A stretch of 64,000 nt of DNA from Marinilabiliaceae bacterium JC017 (lineage in GTDB: Bacteria > Bacteroidota > Bacteroidia > Bacteroidales > Marinilabiliaceae), in NCBI GenBank assembly GCA_004296775.1, contig RHGE01000009.1:42474-106473 (forward strand), in the 5' to 3' direction. Positions within the stretch are counted from its first letter, which is position 1. Every line of letters starts with the position of its first letter. A model generated the notes under the pieces. That model saw nothing but the letters and a program-made list of their open reading frames with translations, was not told the DNA's origin and did no database searches. This document shows, piece by piece, positions 61,905 through 64,000 of the stretch. The position numbers and the translations under genes are program-made.

Positions 61905-61952
61905 AATGTAAATCGGTCTAATGTTTATTATCTAAAATCTAACGATCTATTG
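61905..61952 (-). repeat. TTAGAT-type dispersed repeat (inverted copy)
   Basis: tgtaaatcggtctaatgtttattatctaaaatctaacgatcta, the reverse complement of 40712-40775. Confidence 0.8.
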
Positions 61953-61967
61953 AAAAGCCTTCATCAT

Positions 61968-62417
61968 CTAAAAGCGTTGAATTAAAAAAATCCCCGCAAG
62001 AAGTAATACAATCCCCATCACACGCCCTGGAGAAGCAGCATGCACAGGAACATTAAAATATCCATGATGATCAATGAAAGTGGCGATAACCATTTGCCCG
62101 GCTATGGTAGCACCCAGCATCGTGGTAACACCAATTTTTGGAATCAGAATAACCACCGAAGAAACAAAAATGGCCCCTAATATCCCGCCAAAAAACAGGT
62201 AAACAGGAATACCAGTCAACTCCTGCCCTTTAGGCATGCCGGTGCGTAACAAAACATTGATAAATAAAAGACAAATAGTACCCACCAAAAAATTGGTAAA
62301 CGACGCCTGAAGCGGATGCCGCAGATAGGAACTCAATTGCGTGTTAATACTCCCCTGCACAGCTATTAATCCACCAATAAGCAAGGCAATAAAAGTGAAA
62401 ACATACTTACTATACAT
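61968..62417 (-). CDS. DMT-superfamily small transporter (YdcZ-type)
   Basis: A 149-residue inner-membrane protein with about five transmembrane helices, of the YdcZ/DUF606 family within the drug/metabolite transporter superfamily, recognised from FIALLIGGLIAVQGSINTQLSSYLRHPLQASFTNFLVGT and GATIAGQMVIATFIDHHGYF. Substrate unknown; relatives often work as homo- or hetero-dimers. It stands alone; the downstream spacer holds a dispersed repeat. Confidence 0.85.
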   Translation of the reverse strand: MYSKYVFTFIALLIGGLIAVQGSINTQLSSYLRHPLQASFTNFLVGTICLLFINVLLRTGMPKGQELTGIPVYLFFGGILGAIFVSSVVILIPKIGVTTMLGATIAGQMVIATFIDHHGYFNVPVHAASPGRVMGIVLLLAGIFLIQRF

Positions 62418-62536
62418 ACATATTCATTTTGAAACTGCAAGTTACTTCATTTTATAGGAAGTAACATATCCATAACCAACCCCAATTCACAAGATTTATC
62501 CCCCGTTACAACCGTATGTACTAAGATCAATTTTTT

Positions 62537-62688
62537 GGGCGAACGGCCGGGTGCTCCGCTATAGCGCCAGTCACCCGGGCTGTGTGGCGTATTGCCGGTG
62601 CGTGGGGCTCCTTCGTCGCCTCCGCCCGCCACGCCACATCAGCCCCGGCAACTACCGGCTGCCGCTGCGCCCCCTGTCGCAGCCCAAC
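62537..62688. other. GC-rich intergenic block
   Basis: A sharply bounded stretch of visibly high GC within AT-rich DNA. It contains ccgggtg (62547-62553) / cacccgg (62572-62578) and other local inverted repeats. A minus-strand open frame (62447-62632) crosses it but looks like an artefact of base composition. Confidence 0.6.
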
Positions 62689-62743
62689 ATCCTAAAAACA
62701 CCCTAATACCATCAATACACTCCCAAATAAAAAAGGTGATAAT

Positions 62744-63040
62744 TTGAAAAATAGACAATTCGAAAAACCGCAAACCGTAATACCGCAAACCGAAGAACCA
62801 CAAACCGTAGCACCGCAAACCGAAACACCATGCACCGCTAAATACCACAAAAGCACCGCACAACCAGACCACTGCACAATCACCCAAAAGCACTGCACAA
62901 TCACAGAAAGACGCTGCACAACCGTTCCCGGGCACTGCAAAAAGACAAAAAAGCGCCACAATGTCAGACAAAAGCACTGCACAGAGGCTCAAGAGTACTG
63001 CACAATGGCTCCCGACCGCTGCACAAAGGCAAAAGAGTGA
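62744..63040 (+). repeat. Degenerate tandem repeat with 15-nt then 21-nt periods
   Basis: From 62760 to about 62850 the unit is about 15 nt (aaaccg..., translating PQTxx); from about 62865 to 63030 it is about 21 nt (ctgcaca..., translating xCTxxxx heptads). The + frame is open from a TTG at 62744 with a purine-rich aaggtgat upstream, so expression cannot be excluded; the minus strand is also open. Confidence 0.6.
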
Positions 63041-63495
63041 CACACTGTCATATAAAAGTGCATTATGGTTAAATAAAAGCAGACCATGAACGTTCCCGGT
63101 AAAAAAGCATCAGGTTAGTATCGCTTCAAAGATATTCCGCAACCAATTAGCACAACCATCCCTTTACCGCTGTTTAATATTTTCCTACCTGAACCTTTAT
63201 GCTGAATACTTAACCAGTCTATCCGCGATCAATAAAAGGGAAAAACCTGCCAAATGGCCTCTTCCCACCAACGACAACAACCCATCCAATCCACAATTTG
63301 CAACAAAAGCGCCCAATTATTAAAACCAACGCAACCGCTCCGTCTCAACGGCTCAGTCAATATTTAAACATCAAAATTTACTGGTAAAATCAAACACATC
63401 CCTTTCAACAGGGGACAATGAGCAGGAATTGGTGAACTATAAGCAGTAAATTCAAATTAACATCCACATTAAAGCCACACCGTGAAGCAAATAAA

Positions 63496-63637
63496 CAAGA
63501 ATTCACAATCAATCATGTAAATCCTGTCGAATATACACCCAGAAAAACCAATCAGCAGAAGAAAAAGAAACACAGAATTTACACAACCCATCATCAACAA
63601 GAATTCTCAACCATGTCAATCGTGTTAATCCAGTCAG
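63496..63637 (+). repeat. Two-copy direct repeat
   Basis: caagaattcaca...atcaatcatgtaaatcctgtc (from 63496) and caagaattctca...gtcaatcgtgttaatccagtc (from 63598) are diverged copies about 100 bp apart. Confidence 0.5.
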
Positions 63638-63723
63638 AAAAAAGTAAGTAAAGTTTGGTCACACCCCGAAATATAATCGGTAATTCCATGAGTCTGCATC
63701 GTACCTGCGTCGGGACAACTACG

Positions 63724-63752
63724 GATCAATTCCGCTGTTAGCGGAGTTGATC
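63724..63752. repeat. 13-bp hairpin
   Basis: gatcaattccgct (63724-63736) / agcggagttgatc (63740-63752), one G-T pair, 3-nt loop; flanked by gtacctg and ggtac words that are also partly inverted. Confidence 0.6.
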
Positions 63753-63915
63753 TGAAGCAAACCCATCGTTGGTACTTAGCAGGTACCTGTTCAACCCCTG
63801 ATCAAACCATTAACACAGAACCCAGAACACCATACTCAGAATCCAAAACCCGGAACCATCGAACATCCCCACTTCAATCATCGAACATCAAAAATCCCAG
63901 GGGTATAAACGCAAA

Positions 63916-63945
63916 AAACCCGATGTTCTAATGAACATCGGGTTT
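63916..63945 (-). terminator. rRNA operon terminator
   Basis: Perfect 13-bp stem aaacccgatgttc (63916-63928) / gaacatcgggttt (63933-63945) with a taat loop; the a-run at 63913-63918 gives T residues on the minus strand. It lies just past the 5S 3' end. Confidence 0.93.
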
Positions 63946-63952
63946 CTAAAGG

Positions 63953-64000
63953 TTGGCGGCGACCTACTCTCCCACTTGACGCAGTACCATCGGCGCTAAC
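63953..64000 (-). rRNA. rrf: 5S ribosomal RNA, 3' end (partial)
   Basis: The reverse complement reads gttagcgccgatggtact, then tgggagagtaggtcgccgcc, the conserved 3' half of bacterial 5S rRNA. It is cut by the window edge; the rest, and presumably 23S and 16S, should lie beyond the window on the minus strand. Confidence 0.95.

Larger units (their letters stand above)
62418..63915 (+). other. Gene-poor 1.5-kb region before the rRNA operon
   Basis: No convincing gene. Holds a GC-rich block (62537-62688), a degenerate tandem repeat (62744-63040), a two-copy direct repeat (63496-63530 and 63598-63637), and a 13-bp hairpin (63724-63752). Several overlapping open frames in the repeat are treated as low-complexity artefacts. 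Confidence 0.55.

Noticed and set aside
62447..62632. 61-codon minus-strand frame across the GC-rich block
   Set aside because: High GC removes stop codons; no family or start signal supports it.
62639..63043. 134-codon minus-strand frame across the tandem repeat
   Set aside because: Its Cys/Phe/Leu-rich product is the complement of a low-complexity repeat that is open in several frames; no start signal.
1348..64000. Complete tRNA genes
   Set aside because: Reading the spacers I found no cloverleaf with TTCRA arm and CCA-type end; a covariance-model scan would be needed to be sure.

Overview
The window reads as the chromosome of a Bacteroidota bacterium, probably Bacteroidia of the Marinilabiliales type (an inference from gene content, not proven). 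The evidence is TnnTTTG-type promoters (TTTG-N19/20-TAnnTTTG) upstream of several genes, little use of Shine-Dalgarno sequences, many LxxC lipoproteins, a SusC-like TonB-dependent receptor with a carboxypeptidase-D regulatory N-terminus, ribosomal protein S16 with a long Ala/Glu/Lys tail, and Bacteroidota families such as DUF4286, DUF4876 and DUF6850.

Layout. 1-9,970 is housekeeping: 5'-truncated ahcY, a Rieske-like lipoprotein, greA, a HIT protein, ruvC, serS, rplU-rpmA, a BFN/UVR protein, a CNT nucleoside transporter, a MORN-repeat lipoprotein and thioredoxin. 10,150-14,427 is one very large dnaE with a DnaQ-type exonuclease fused at its N-terminus. 14,644-22,526 holds rpsP, rimM, a thioesterase, tsaC, a WYL-regulator/GyrI-like/DUF3795 cluster, dapD and two CarboxypepD_reg-like secreted proteins.

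22,767-36,822 is a complete branched-chain amino acid locus on the + strand: ilvD-ilvB-ilvN-ilvC-leuA-leuC-leuD-(leuA2/cimA-like)-leuB-ilvA. A promoter, a 26-codon leader peptide with an Ile/Leu/Val run, an antiterminator and a perfect intrinsic terminator precede ilvD. Together they form a textbook ribosome-mediated attenuator.

36,872-38,561 is a small accessory island. Two toxin-antitoxin modules (RelE/ParE-type and HigBA) are separated and bracketed by three copies of a structured repeat. 38,607-48,944 is a minus-strand envelope operon: TonB-dependent receptor, DUF4876 lipoprotein, DUF6850 beta-barrel, a C25/caspase-like lipoprotein with HEAT-like repeats, and a beta-helix lipoprotein. A decayed endonuclease fragment lies between the last two. 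I regard this as the best candidate for an under-described system. 49,450-56,142 has an alpha/beta-hydrolase lipoprotein, a six-hairpin glycosidase lipoprotein and two small secreted or membrane proteins in long spacers rich in dispersed repeats. 56,165-60,659 is the two-subunit methylmalonyl-CoA mutase, interrupted by a GxxExxY gene flanked by inverted repeats. An EEP-family lipoprotein and a small DMT transporter follow. The last 1.5 kb is gene-poor (a GC-rich block, a tandem repeat, hairpins) and ends with an rRNA-operon terminator and the 3' end of a minus-strand 5S rRNA.

At least four families of short dispersed repeats recur in the spacers.
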